From assembly GCA_026225945.1 (NCBI GenBank), contig JAMJFZ010001815.1, forward strand, positions 18,063,501-18,127,500: a stretch of 64,000 bases of DNA, in the 5' to 3' direction. Origin of the DNA: Cricetomys ansorgei. Taxonomy: Eukaryota; Chordata; Mammalia; Rodentia; Nesomyidae. The notes under the pieces are model-generated. The model searched no databases and was not told where the DNA came from. It was given only the letters and a program-made list of their open reading frames with translations. Shown here piece by piece: positions 48,934-60,649 of the stretch (the first letter of the stretch is position 1; each line of letters begins with the position of its first letter). The translations under genes were made by a program, and so were the position numbers.

Positions 48934-49116
48934 ATGTTTGCATCGCTCAGAGTGCTCAGGCTCTTGCTGTTGCTGCTGATTTCGACAGGCTGCCCTCAGA
49001 CTGGCAGTCTCCATTCTCCCGGCTCGGATCACCCGGAGCGCAGCACCACACTAGGCTGTCGGTCTTGTCATGCTGAAAGGAGCATGAGATACCCAGAGAG
49101 CACCTCGGCATCCTAG
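48934..49116 (+). other. Unassigned 60-codon frame with signal-peptide-like start
   Basis: The frame begins M-F-A-S-L-R-V-L-R, then seven consecutive leucine/isoleucine residues and S-T-G-C-P. That pattern resembles a signal peptide with cleavage near residue 20. The rest is S-, P- and C-containing with no family I recognise. The start context has an A at -3. The surrounding 48840-49110 is clearly more GC-rich than its neighbourhood. No promoter, splice site or poly(A) signal supports a gene, and an L1 3' end begins about 100 bases downstream. It may be a chance frame, an exon of a noncoding RNA or an old repeat. Confidence 0.2.
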
Positions 49117-49209
49117 CCAACTACACACACCTAGCGAGGTAATGGATCTAAGAGTAGAGCTTACTCTTAGGCTCTAAACCACTGTCCTAAAACACTTTCC
49201 TAAACCACT

Positions 49210-49970
49210 GTCATTTTAAACTGCATTCTAAACATATATTTGTATACCCACAGATAAGTATGGATCTCATGCCTCGAAGTGTGGGGGAAGGGGGTGACAG
49301 GGGGTGGGAGCTGCTTTTCACAGGAGGTAGAAACCATTACAGAAATCCACAACTGGTCAAAATACAGAGAACAACGGATCATTGGCTGCCCGTGCCTCGT
49401 TGATACATCTACAACACAACCTCTATACTTAGGGAACGTTACAGAAGAGGAGGCAGAAAGATTGACTAAGAGCCAGAGAACCTGGAAGTCTGCAATGAGA
49501 TTGTGTCTTCTCTACATATGCAAAATCCCAACAATGTGGTCGCCTAAACAAGACTTGCATAATGACAACATCAGGTGGAGGAACTCTCCTAGGGCCTCAC
49601 CAGTGGGTGGATGAAGAGGGATTGGTGATTAGGGATTAGGGATTCCTGACAGAGGGAGGGAGAATTAGCCTTCCCCAGGGCTGGGCCTACAAAGTGGTTA
49701 TCCAATACTCAATGGTCAGCCCTAAAAACATGTATTTGAGCAACAGTAAATGTTCTCAGCAAGCTGTATTTACATATTTATTCACATATGTTTGTAACAT
49801 TAACAATTTTTTAAAGGTCATGAAGTTAAAAGGGGACAGGGGGGATAGGAGAGGCCATAGAGGGAGGGAAAATGCTTTTTGAATAAGAGCAGGAAGACCA
49901 GAGATGATGTGAGTGCGGTACATACATATGCAATTTTAAAAAAATTAATAAAAAAGAAACTACCTAAAAT
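49210..49970 (+). mobile_element. L1 3' end, 5'-truncated
   Basis: Typical rodent L1 3' UTR phrases occur in order: AGAAACCATTACAGAAATCC, ACAACTGGTCAAAATACAGA, GGAGGCAGAAAGATTGACTA, CTGCAATGAGATTGTGTCTT, CCCAACAATGTGGTCGCCTA and CAATACTCAATGGTCAGCCC. A G-rich stretch and an A-rich end near 49940-49985 follow. The 111-residue frame in it is UTR. Confidence 0.88.
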
Positions 49971-50282
49971 CTAAAAAACAAAAAACAAAAGCATAATTTG
50001 TCCAAAAGATATGAGCTCTAACTATATTGGTTTCCACGAACAGAGCAGGCATTGCCGCATGCTTAGTCCGTGTTATCAGGACAGCCTGGACCACACACAG
50101 CTCATTCACCTTTGCCTTAGGCAGTCCTCAAAGAGGCTCATCTGAGCATGCGTCTGCACCGCTTTCCTCGCTCCGCTCACGGTCTTCATCTTTTTGCTTT
50201 ATTTGTTCGCTACGGCTTCCACCCCTATCCAACACACTCCATATCTTTTCGTTTGCTGTATTTCTCTGTATTTTTTGTTCTT

Positions 50283-50435
50283 GCCCTCTCTGAGAGAATA
50301 GAAATCCCATGAATGCAGGGGTTTTTTATCTACTCTATTACAGATGCATCCCACACAACTAGCAACCAGAACAGTGCTTGTCATGTAGAAGATACCCAGG
50401 AAATAATTTCTGAACATGAGTTTTGAATGAGCAAC
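50283..50435 (+). repeat. L2-like LINE 3' end
   Basis: AGAATAGAAATCCCATGAAT, GCAGGGGTTTTTTATCTACT, CAGAACAGTGCTTGTCATGT and AGAAGATACCCAGGAAATAA follow the mammalian L2 end (CAGGGACT, then AACAGTGCCTGGCACATAG). Confidence 0.7.
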
Positions 50436-50955
50436 AGGAAGTAGTGACACAAAAGAGCTAAGGCAGTTATTTCTCAGGAGAGGCCCCGGAGAATGATTTG
50501 AGTTTTCATCATGTGCTTGTATCATCTTAATAAGAACTGTGGACAATTTATAAAAAGACAAGAGAAATTAGAATTTCAGAATTAGTAGAAAATACACCCT
50601 TGGGAATTGGGAGAGAAAAGATGAGAGGGAGGAAGGTGGGACTGGAACTGAGGAAGAAACAAAAGGAGTTAGGTTAAGGCATTGAGGATGGGACAGGAAG
50701 AGGTGAAGGGTCATGCCAGGAGAAGCCTGACTAGAGCACCACCCTCCCTACTCCCCAGAATAGGATGGAGTATACAGCATGGCTCCGGCTCTTATGACTA
50801 TTTTAACAATGGGTTTATTGATGGGACATATAAAAAACACAATTTTTTCTTTGCAAGTATCTTTTATTTCCAACAGAATTGATGTCCTTATTCCTCCATC
50901 TTTAGGGACACTTGATAACAGCAGCCAGAGGGGAAAATCTGCAGTGAAATCAAAC

Positions 50956-51600
50956 TCATTCTGCCCCAGTCACAGCTAGCCAGCATATTGGCTCACTCCA
51001 GTCACAGTTCTTGCAGCTGGAAACCAGCAACCCCTCATCTGCAGGCTCAGAATCAATGATAAGAGGGCTCTTGTCAGTGTCATGGAAGAATGATCCCACT
51101 CTATCCTTCCTGGACCCCCAAAGCCCCAGTTTTGCAGGGGTTCTATCTCCCCTAGTTGGCCACTGCAGCCTCATGATACTGCCTATTAAGCATCTGCAGC
51201 GGTAGATGGCCAGCTGGTAAGGGGCAGGTTACAGGCTGAAGGGTGAGAGTTTGGTAGGAGGCATGACATTAAGAAAGCCTGTTGGAGATGGTGATCAAGA
51301 GGAGTTGGTGGGGATCCCATTGGCTTTGGCTTCATTTGAATTGACCAGGTGTATTGCAGAATGCCCACTGCTTTGCCTTCTTTCACCGGCAGATTAGAGT
51401 ATGCCAGAGAGTTTATCTTCTGGTTGGTATCTTCCTTCTCAGAGATGGTACTACCTTTGACATCAAGTGCAAGCCTCAACATAGTTGGCATTTCAGAGTC
51501 TGGGTAGAAGCCAGATAAATTGGTAGGAGTTGATGCTGCTACCTTGAGCTGATGATCTTGGCAAAGCTGGTGCCCGGGAGAGAGGGAAGGTCATGGGGCT
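50956..51600 (-). pseudogene. Possible degenerate processed gene copy, unidentified
   Basis: On the minus strand, coding-like text passes through three frames. It reads L-P-S-L-P-G-T-S-F-A-K-I-I (near 51560), then a 101-codon frame (51186-51491) rich in K, P and S with MKPKPMGSPPTPLDHHLQQ, then a 72-codon frame (50956-51174) with FFHDTDKSPLIIDSEPADEG. The composition is more GC-rich and more protein-like than the surroundings. The frame changes and stops suggest a decayed, intronless copy of a mRNA. I do not recognise the parent gene, and an old repeat is also possible. Confidence 0.35.
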
Positions 51601-54600
51601 GCTGAAGTACAGACCAAAAAGCATGAATTAATAATATATGTATTCTGATGACCTTGTGAATATGTGCATATGTGTGAAATGTCACATGATCAAGAAAATA
51701 AAAAGATGTATAGCCTCCAAGAGCTTTTGTTTGTATGGATGTGTGTGCCACTTTTTGTTGTTAAGGTCAGAAAGACCATTCAGAATGAAAGCCAACTGTG
51801 TTAAATATGTAAATGCAAAATGGATTACCATTAGGCAATACCTCCTATAGCAGATCTCTAGAACTTATTCATTTTGCATAACTGAAGTTTTCTTCCCATT
51901 AGTGACATTGTAAGAGCTTGGGAATCGCAGGGTTTTCAAGGATGAAGGAAGGTACATACACATAGGGGACATGACTTCACAAACAAAGCATGCACTTGAT
52001 TTTGCTCTGTCATGTAACCGTTTGTAGGAAAAACCTTACAGCAGTGGTTATAGGCTGAATCCTGGAGAATATCAATGACAAATGACCTAGTCCCTGAACC
52101 ATCAGCAGGCACTGAGAATGAGCTGCCAGCTGCTTAGTCCAGAGAGATGACAATTCTCTCCTTTAACCAAGGTTCAAGGAATAGAGGGCAAGGCAATGCG
52201 AAAATGACCACTATCAAAGTCATACCTGTTTGATTAGAAGGAGGCAGCTTTAAAAATGAGAAGAAAAGGTCCAGTACTAAGGGGAGGAGATGCACAAGAA
52301 GTAGAGAATAAATACATATTTGCTGTGTTCTTCCCTGTTTAAAGTGAAAGTAAAGAGTTTAAGGGAAGGAAATAAAAGAAGAATGGAACAGATTCAGCCA
52401 AGGGACACAGAAAGGGCAGATGAGCCTTAGCAATGAGGCTTACAACCAACTCTGTGTCATCAGTTTCCTATAGACAAACCAAAGGTAAGACAGACATCTT
52501 GTTGTTTATGGGTACAAAGTCCAATCCAAACCCGTACACACAATTGCAAAGGAGCATCAGTCCTAAAAGGTTTATTGCAGTCATTAAGGCACCCATTCAT
52601 TCAGTAGATGCCTCTTGTGTGCAAGGAGCTTTGTTGAAAAGAAAGAGCACGATGCTAGGTGAAATGAATATGGTTCTGAGCCCTGTGGAGTGTGGGGTAT
52701 TGTGGAGATTGCAGTTAGCCATAAATTCAAGATATAAATGAGTTCTATGGAGGAGAAAAGGGCCAGAACATAGTGCCATAAGAAAACACTAACAGAGAAT
52801 GTGACTTGTTTGAAAAGTGAAGCTCATGTCCACAGACAACAATGAATGAGTAGTAGTCTGAGGATGAATGTATTTTAACCTAGTTCCAAGGCCTAGCAAT
52901 TGGACAGAATAAAAAATGAGTTATCCAAACAGGACCATGTATGGAAGGATACATAAGAGTTGCTGATAAGTTTGAGGCTTGACAGTGGCCACACTGAATG
53001 AGGCACTGTAATCGTAGATCACGTTGTAAATCATGTCTTTATTCCAGGGAACAGTGTAGAAACTCTAAAATATTTAAACAGTTCTACTCTACCTTTTAAC
53101 ATGATATATTTTGGCTATGAGAAGAATAATAGATAAGAGTAAATGGGGAAGACAAGATAGGATGTAACATAATAAATAAGAGTTGACTGTTTCCCAAGGG
53201 TATGGCAAATGTAGAAAGACGAATTCAGTTTGACGTGTTCACTTTGGTTGGCTAGATCATGGGGAAAAAGGAAGCTGTGAAATATGACTACAATGTCAAA
53301 ATTTGGCAATCGTAGCAGTAATCATTGTATAGATGATACTTTAAGTGCTAAGTTTAAAGACAGAATGAGGAATTGCAGAACATGAGTTTAATTGGGATTT
53401 TGTTAGATGTTTTCAGGAAGATGTAGACAAGGAGATGGGTAAGAATATATTCAACAGAAGATAGTAATGAGTAAGCGTATCTCAGGAAATCTTGCTTTGG
53501 AGAACACATGTGCCATCTACCTGCTCATGAGTGGTAGTCACTGATCCTGAACGATAGATGTCATCTAGAGAGTAGAGTCACAGATAACTTAGGAACTGTG
53601 ACTTTTAATATACAATGAAAAAGTCAAGGAAGGAGCACCAGATTTACTCAAAGATCAACTGGGTAAATGGAGAGGAAGGAGCATAGTAAGATTGCAGCAG
53701 AATCATTCCATGTGGCAGCCTTAATGGTAAAGAAAGAAGACACCCAGCATGTTTCTCCAGGATTTGCCTGGTGATAAGCAGTAGAATCTGCAGTGAAATT
53801 TTAAAAGTTGCTCTTTTCTAATGGCTGAGTTACGTGCAATAGGAATGTGGTACCTGTCAGAGACAGTAAGTCATAAATAGCAAAACTGAGACCAAGTAGC
53901 ATTCAGCTACCTCCAATATACTTGACTTCTATGAAACACAGCTGAGCTATGCTGAGGAAAGGTGGTACTGACATATTTAAAGAAGCATTCTGTGCTGAGC
54001 TAGGTATCATGAATTATGCACTGTTAAGTGTAAGTCTGTAAAAAATGCAATCAAGTTCAATAGAGCTAGGCTGTTTAAAATCAATTATAACTAAATAGCA
54101 TCTCTGATAAGTATAACATGAATTCCAAACAATGAAAAGTCAAAGATAACTTTTTTCCTGACAGAAATCCATTCTTGTTTACTTTTCAAATAAAGCCAAG
54201 ACTTTTAGCTATTTATTGTGACATCTAGTCAAATAATTGCTTGTCCTGATGTCTATTATAACTATATAGAGCCAATAGAAGTCCTGCATGATATGAGAAC
54301 TCCTAGAAACTATCCTTATAGATAATAGTGGCTTTCTTTTACCTTTCTCTCATTCCTGTTGGATGAAATTTACAGGGGTCACTGGAGCAGCCATAGAGAT
54401 CTATAAAGCTAAATATTAAGCTTAAAGAGTCACCAGGAGAGAAGATTCAGGGCCTCCTAAAATGCTTGAGATGCCACCAGAGATCTTGTCTACCAGTGGA
54501 ATCTATTCACTTGTGAAGACAGAAATGGTACCTAGATTATACCATTGCTTTGATGGGTTCTTATTATACACATCTTGATCTTAAGAGTTCAGCTTAGGGT

Positions 54601-54669
54601 ATAACCCAAGAGGAATTACAATAGAGATAAAATACCATTGAAGCTTTAAGGATGAGACAGTGTAATGGG

Positions 54670-54988
54670 TGAAGTAGTATACCTATGGTGGCAGCTTCCC
54701 AAAGAAGGACACAGAGGCTAATCATACTTGTAAACTTGGCCAGACCTCAGCAGAGGGAATCACCATCCTGGCCAGTAGAACCCAAACATCTGAGCTCAGG
54801 TGTTTTTATTGATCCAGAACTCCTCAGGTGTTCTACTGATAGCACCTGCAGACCATGAACAGTCAAGCATCCTCCACATAAAGCCAATACCTGCAGACAA
54901 TACAAAACACCAAAGCCTAGGCAGCACTTCACCCAACAATGCACAAAATCACCATTTTAAACATAACTAAAAATAAACTTCTGCATCA
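54670..54988 (-). mobile_element. Solo LTR of an ERV2-like family, copy C
   Basis: The element is 319 bp, TGAAGTAGTATACC to TTCTGCATCA. It is flanked by an exact 6-bp duplication AATGGG (54664-54669 and 54989-54994). AATAAA is on the minus strand (plus 54805-54810). It aligns end to end with copies A and B. Confidence 0.82.
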
Positions 54989-56689
54989 AATGGGAATCAA
55001 AGAGGAATGTTCTAAGTAATGCTAAGTTAAATGCATTAAATATACTCCACTTTTTGGAAAAATTAACAAGTTTTGAAGTATTAAGTTGAATACTGGTACA
55101 CCAAATTAATTTTTGTATTATATATATTTTTCTGATTTCCGTAAAATTTAACTACATCTCATTTTTCTCCATATAACCTGTTTCATAGCAGAAAATTAAA
55201 AGAGTTTTCTAGGACTAGGAAGAAAATTCAAAATTTAGATTTCAGAACAGAAATGAGAAGATGGGGACAGATCATCAAATCCCTGTAAATGCACACAAAC
55301 CAGGGACAGCAGGTGCCTGGAAACACCAAGAGACAGCAGAAGAGAATTTGGAGCTTCTGTGTAGTCAACTGAGGACAACAGAGACTGGGAAAGAGGCCAG
55401 GTATGAGATGGGCAAATGTCCCAGGAATTATAGAAACTATAGGACAATGAGTTGGCATCAATTTCCAGGAGAATTCTAGACTGGATTAGTAAATGAATGG
55501 CTTATGAGCATTTTTAAGGGGGGAAAAAAACCTTTTAAAGAAGTGACTTGGTGACTGGCCAAAGTAGAATGCTGTAATTCCTTCCTGCCCTCTTGCTAGT
55601 CTCTCTCTTCCCCAGGTACTACTATACCTTACCAGACAGCTACCAACTCTCCCTGCAGATTGTACTTTTACCTCATTTGAATAACTTATTCATAGTCAGT
55701 GTAACTATTCAAGGATAGCCAACAAAATAAACTGCCAAAACTCCGCAGATACAAATGACAGTAAAATATCTTAATATAGTTTATTCAGGGAGCAGTACAG
55801 TATGTACACTGTTGGCCAGTGGGAGTAACCATTGCCAATTGGACACCATTAAAAACCTAATCTGCCTATAAGGAGGGGAGGGAATATTTTTCCAATTCTC
55901 AATGCAATGTTCTTCAGCTTTTATTTCTTCCATCCCCTCGAACTAAATTCAGAGTACGTGTCGGAGGTCAAATTATAAAGGAGAGGGCGAAAGGCCAATC
56001 ATATGGAAAAGAATCATTAAGTAAGAGCTAAAAACACATATTAAGTATAATACATTTAGAATAAAAGTCTCTGAATGCCCCACTAATGGCTCTGTGCTAA
56101 AACTGAAATTTGATCAATTATGGGTGAATCTATGAACAGTACCTTCTGGAATAGGAACAGTTGAATAGGAACAGTAAAAGATGTAAGTAAAGAAATAATT
56201 ATCATTATCATATTTGATTGAAGAAGTTCACCAGCTTCATAGTAAAAAAAAAATCTACATTTAGAGATTGGTTGAACACCTTAGATCATTTTACAGAGAC
56301 TTCCCCTGATTAGGTTGAATCAATTGTTCAATCCCTCATTACCAAGGGCGGGTAGCCATTTCAGCTCATTCTTCTATTATCCTTTTAGAATCCCAAGGAA
56401 AACCCCCTGATAGATGTTGTCATGAGTGGGGATACCTAGAGAAGGCAGATCCTTCTCTTCTTTATAGCTGCAGTTCAAAACTCTCCTGCCCATAAAAGGA
56501 AAGCCAGATAAGCAGTACAACCTTCAGTGAGCTGGCTTCCAAGCTCACTCCAGCCTAAGCTGGTAACTGTCACACCACTGATAAATGGACTGTCCCCTAG
56601 TCTGAATCCACAATGGCACTTCCATCCATCTGTTCCATGCTGCTATCACAAACTCATCCGGAGCAGGATGGAAGATCATGTCTTCCCAA

Positions 56690-57070
56690 GTATCTTTATC
56701 TACCTCCGTCGATGGTGCCATCATCTCCATCCATCCTGTCTAATCAAGTTCAATGCCTGGAAGTTATACGGTATCTGCCCGCTTCCCTCCTGCCATTTCC
56801 ATCAACCACAGGTATTACTGATATCACCACTAAAATCCCCATCAGTCAATTCCATTATCTTCATTCCCTCTGCTGCTGCCCTAGTTCAGTCTCCTCTCTA
56901 TTGCAGTCTGAAGTTATCTTTCTAAAATAAAAATCTAATTATTTCACAGACATACTTTAAGAAACTTTCTATGGTTCCACTCTGCCAGTCTCTAATAGAG
57001 CTCCCAAAGCCCTTTAGAAATTGAAATCTGCTCTGACCAGACTTATCTCTCCTACTCTCTGGCACTTTCT
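56690..57070 (+). repeat. L2-like LINE remnant
   Basis: TTCTAAAATAAAAATCTAAT, then ACTTTCTATGGTTCCACTCT and CTCTGACCAGACTTATCTCT, follow the L2 3' text (AATCTGATCATGTCACTCCC, then CTTCAATGGCTCCCCATT). The 132- and 105-residue frames at 56527-56930 overlap it and are not genes. Confidence 0.55.
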
Positions 57071-57143
57071 CCATCCCTATCTTCACAGAAACATACATAC
57101 ACACACACACTCGCAACACTATACATTAATCACTGAGTCTTCT

Positions 57144-57179
57144 AAATAATAATGGTAATAATTGATAATAGTTAATAAC

Positions 57180-57225
<46 letters not shown>

Positions 57226-57230
57226 GATAA
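57144..57230. repeat. (AAT)n microsatellite
   Basis: An imperfect lead-in, then about 16 ATA/AAT units (57178-57225). Confidence 0.96.
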
Positions 57231-57834
57231 GTTCTTAACGTAGAGTTTTCTGGCTGGGTATAGAATTACTGTTCTTGTAAGCACCAGTAACACAGGTAAT
57301 AATGCTACTGGATGTCTTAGCTCAAATTCCACCACCTATGTGATGTCTTTTCTGATCTCAAAAGGCCAAATTAATTGTCATTTCTGTATTTCATAACAAG
57401 ATTGCAGTGATGTCTTAATTCTTATTTTATTTTATGACAGTAAAACCTAATACTGCTCCAATGGATGCAGAACTACAAGTGATAATGTAGGTCTAAGACC
57501 TGGACATTTGTTTATTGCTGGCAAGGTAGGGCAAATAGTAGTATGGATGGGAGGGGGGAAAAGATGGTTTCCACTGGCTTGGCGCTTTGCCTTGTATTTC
57601 ATCATTTCCAGCAATTGATCTGTGTTTTTGATGACAGAGAAGACATGGAAGGGAATATTCACAATAACCTCAAGACGTGGTTTATGTTCAAGAAACTACA
57701 CTAGGGCAGGCACTAGGGAATAACGGAAGCTATTCAATAACAACTCGTGTAAATTTCATTTACTTTCATTCAATAGAAATATGAACTAAAGTGGCGCTAA
57801 ATGGTTTATATTAACTGTTATTTATGCTCATATC

Positions 57835-57930
57835 AATATTATTATCATTCTCATTTTATAGATTATGAAACTGAGACATACTGACTCTGGGGTTGCATAA
57901 TTATTAAACAAGACTCACTAGTATGAGCCT
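57835..57930 (-). repeat. MIR-like remnant
   Basis: ATTATTATCATTCTCATTTT, then ATAGATTATGAAACTGAGAC, match the reversed MIR end (CCCATTTTACAGATGAGGAA, then ACTGAGGC). Confidence 0.7.
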
Positions 57931-58084
57931 ATGGTAGTGTGTTTTTAAATAGTAAATGGCACACTAGGCTATATTAATGGACAGACAGAGCGTGGGTTAA
58001 AGGAGGTAATTTTCAGTTGTAATTGACTGTTCAGTGTATAAGATATTGAGTTCCTTTCTAGAGCCGTCTTCCTTTTTCACATTT

Positions 58085-58320
58085 AAAAAATCCATTTTTA
58101 ATTGAAATAGAATTACATCCCTTCCCCCTCCCTGTCCTCCCTCCAGCTCCTCTCATACCCCACCACTCTGGACTTAATAGTCTCTTTATCTTTGACCATT
58201 TTTGTTATATACACGCATAGGTGTATGTATACACAAATATATAAATACAACATGCGGAGTCTGTTTTTGTTGTCTGTAAGTGTATTGTTTCAGGGCTGAC
58301 CACTCTAAATTGGACAACAA
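58085..58320 (-). mobile_element. L1 3' UTR fragment, reverse
   Basis: TTTTTAATTGAAATAGAATT, ACATCCCTTCCCCCTCCCTG, CATACCCCACCACTCTGGAC and TTTCAGGGCTGACCACTCTA are the reversed 3' end of rodent L1 elements. Confidence 0.85.
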
Positions 58321-58324
58321 ATAA

Positions 58325-58640
58325 AGGATAGAGACATATTTTTAGCAGACCATAAATGGTACCCAGAGGATGACAACAAGGAACCCATAAGTCTTGGAAT
58401 ACAGAAATTTGATGGAAAAATAGAAGGATGGAGTATGATTAGTCTAGGCTTTCAAAAGAAAAGCAAATCAACATAAAATACTCAGCTTTTCTTCATCCAA
58501 CCAGATGGAAGAGAGAAGGGGGCATGTGGCAGGGTAGGGGATAGGAACACAGAAGAACAAAGTATAATGGCACATGTATGAAGATGCCATGATGAAGCTC
58601 CTTTTTGTGAGCTAACCTAAAAATAATAATACAATCTTTA
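58325..58640 (+). mobile_element. L1 3' UTR fragment, forward
   Basis: A G-rich stretch (GAGAGAAGGGGGCATGTGGC), then AACAAAGTATAATGGCACAT, GTATGAAGATGCCATGATGA and AGCTAACCTAAAAATAATAA, match the forward end of old rodent L1. It abuts a reversed L1 fragment, so the pair is either a rearranged (twin-primed) insertion or two insertions. Confidence 0.65.
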
Positions 58641-58796
58641 ATGAATTTTTAAAAATAGAGAAAGCCAATGACTTAGAAAGCATTGAATTCCTTCTGTGTT
58701 GCTATAGAAGGCAAAAACTAGTAATAAAGATTGGAGCAAAGAAACAGCTTTCAACTCAAAATAATGAAGGACAAATAACATGAAGAACTATGAGCA

Positions 58797-58957
58797 GCCA
58801 GGCAGGGGTGGTGCATGCCTTTAAATCCTAGCACTCTGGAGGCAGAGGTAGGCAGATCTCTGTGAGTTCGAGGTCAGCCTGGTCTACAGAGTGAGTTCCA
58901 GGACAGCCAGAGTTACACCAGAGAAACCCTGTCTCAAAAAAATAAACAACAACAAAG
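58797..58957 (+). repeat. B1 SINE, full length and well preserved
   Basis: AGCCAGGCAGGGGTGGTGCA, TGCCTTTAAATCCTAGCACT, GTGAGTTCGAGGTCAGCCTG and GTCTACAGAGTGAGTTCCAG, then GAGAAACCCTGTCTC and an A-rich tail. It is the closest to the B1 consensus of any copy here. Confidence 0.97.
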
Positions 58958-59527
58958 AGGTATCAACTGTCATTGTCAACCACAATCTTTTACCCTCAAC
59001 TTAGGGAAAGAGACAGGCAGGACAGAAAGAATTTTTCACTGTTTTTGCAGGTGGCTTTGATATAGAATGAGAGAAAGGTAGAAATCTTCACAATCTTTTT
59101 TTAGGCTGCCCTAAGTTTGGAGAGGACTAGCTGACAATGAGTCAGACTAGCAGCATCTCAGCTAACTAGCTGCAAACCCAATCTCTCCAACCTTTGTTCT
59201 TTTAAATAAGAATTAACACACTAAGGACAGACAACCCAACCAAGGAACCACCAACCAACATCCACCACAGCTCTCAGGGCTTCAAAAATGTTGTGCTCTA
59301 AGCAAAAGTTCCCATAAACCAAAGCAGCACACAGTCCCAGTGACAAGCTACCTGTGCTGAAACAACTGCACTTAAGCAAATAATAGCCACCAGGATCAAG
59401 CATGCCAAATCAAACTCATGATCATCCACCACAACTGGGACGGGAACGTAAACCCAGTCCTAATGCCATTTTGCATTTTTAAAGAAACCAAACCAAAACT
59501 TCTTCCAAATGGTCTGCCATGATGAAG

Positions 59528-59585
59528 AAATATGATAGTTTGTACAAAACGGTAAGCTTCCTGTTTTGTACAAACTATCATATTT
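59528..59585. repeat. Perfect 23-bp inverted repeat with 12-base loop
   Basis: The left arm is 59528-59550 (AAATATGATAGTTTGTACAA then AAC). The loop is GGTAAGCTTCCT (59551-59562). The right arm 59563-59585 is its exact reverse complement. No mismatch is present. Confidence 0.98.
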
Positions 59586-59704
59586 GTAGACAGGGCACTA
59601 GAGACAGCCTCTGCAGTCACATAATGGAGGAAATGGCCTAAAATGAGTAAGGGGATGACACCTGAGAGAGAAAAATGACCACCATCATCCTCATATCACT
59701 TGAG

Positions 59705-59830
59705 TAAGAAATTAGAAAGTCGAGTGGATTCCTTCTCTCAAAGGTGAGATACTTGTTCATATGAACATAAGAAATTAGAAAGTCGAGTGGATTCCTTCTC
59801 TCAAAGGTGAGATACTTGTTCATATGAACA
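59705..59830 (+). repeat. Perfect 63-bp tandem duplication
   Basis: Copies 59705-59767 and 59768-59830, both beginning TAAGAAATTAGAAAGTCGAG and ending TTCATATGAACA, are identical over all 63 bases. Confidence 0.98.
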
Positions 59831-60649
59831 TCAGGCCTGTTCCTGATAGCTTACATGTGTAAGCTTACATGTGCAGTCTGTCATATCTACTTTAAGGAAG
59901 CCCCTGGTAGCTGGAGACTAGCCCCTCTTGCTACTCTTAGAAATCAAACCTAATTCTTTGCATTGTCTCATTTGGGACCAGAATCAGGAAACTCATTCAG
60001 AGAATCTAGTCTTTGCCACTTTCAACTTCTTTTACTTTAATAAGCCATGTAAGTACTATGCCCCAGGAAAGGGTGTGACTACCAATCAAAGCAGACATTC
60101 CTGTCATACTCTCCACAGAATGCTTATTCAACATGTTCTTGTATAGGTGTTTTTTTTGTATGAGAGGCAATACAAGGCCGATAACTCTACTTCTCTGACA
60201 CTTGCTTCATTACTTTATTGAAGACTGAAATAAACTTAATAGGGGATAATTACATTACTGGCTTTGGGGCTTTAAAAAAATGAGTGATCAGTATTACATT
60301 TGCTTGTTCTTAATCCCTTACTCTTCTCAGAACTTTTCAAAGGATAATTGCTTGTAATTCTGAAAGTTCACAAGTTAATTTGCTTAAGACCCTAGAAACA
60401 CACATAAGACCAGAAGAAGAGCTAGGGACACAAACTGTAATTTTTTTTTCCTAATAGGAACATTAGATAGTCAATGATTGTAAAGATGCTTTGCTAAAAT
60501 GAAAGACTAGAAATTAAATTCATGTATATATGCAGAAAACGTAAATGAAATGATATATTTTGAATTATCAGTGCTAAGTAGCATCTCCTTTAACTTTTGA
60601 TTAAAATACATGTATACATATTTGGGTTCTTAATTTTTTTTGTTGTATT

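Larger units (their letters stand above)
46836..54663. other. Intergenic DNA between LTR copies B and C
   Basis: It holds an AAGC array (47091-47112), a short signal-peptide-like frame (48934-49116), an L1 3' end (49210-49970), an L2-like 3' end (50283-50435) and a possible degenerate gene copy (50956-51600). The stretch 47270-48140 has two minus-strand frames (109 and 74 codons) that I cannot match to any family. From 51750 to 54650 I see mostly unique AT-rich sequence and no gene. Confidence 0.65.

Noticed and set aside
56527..56930. 132- and 105-residue overlapping plus frames
   Set aside because: They overlap an L2-like remnant, lie in two frames of the same DNA, and show no domain.
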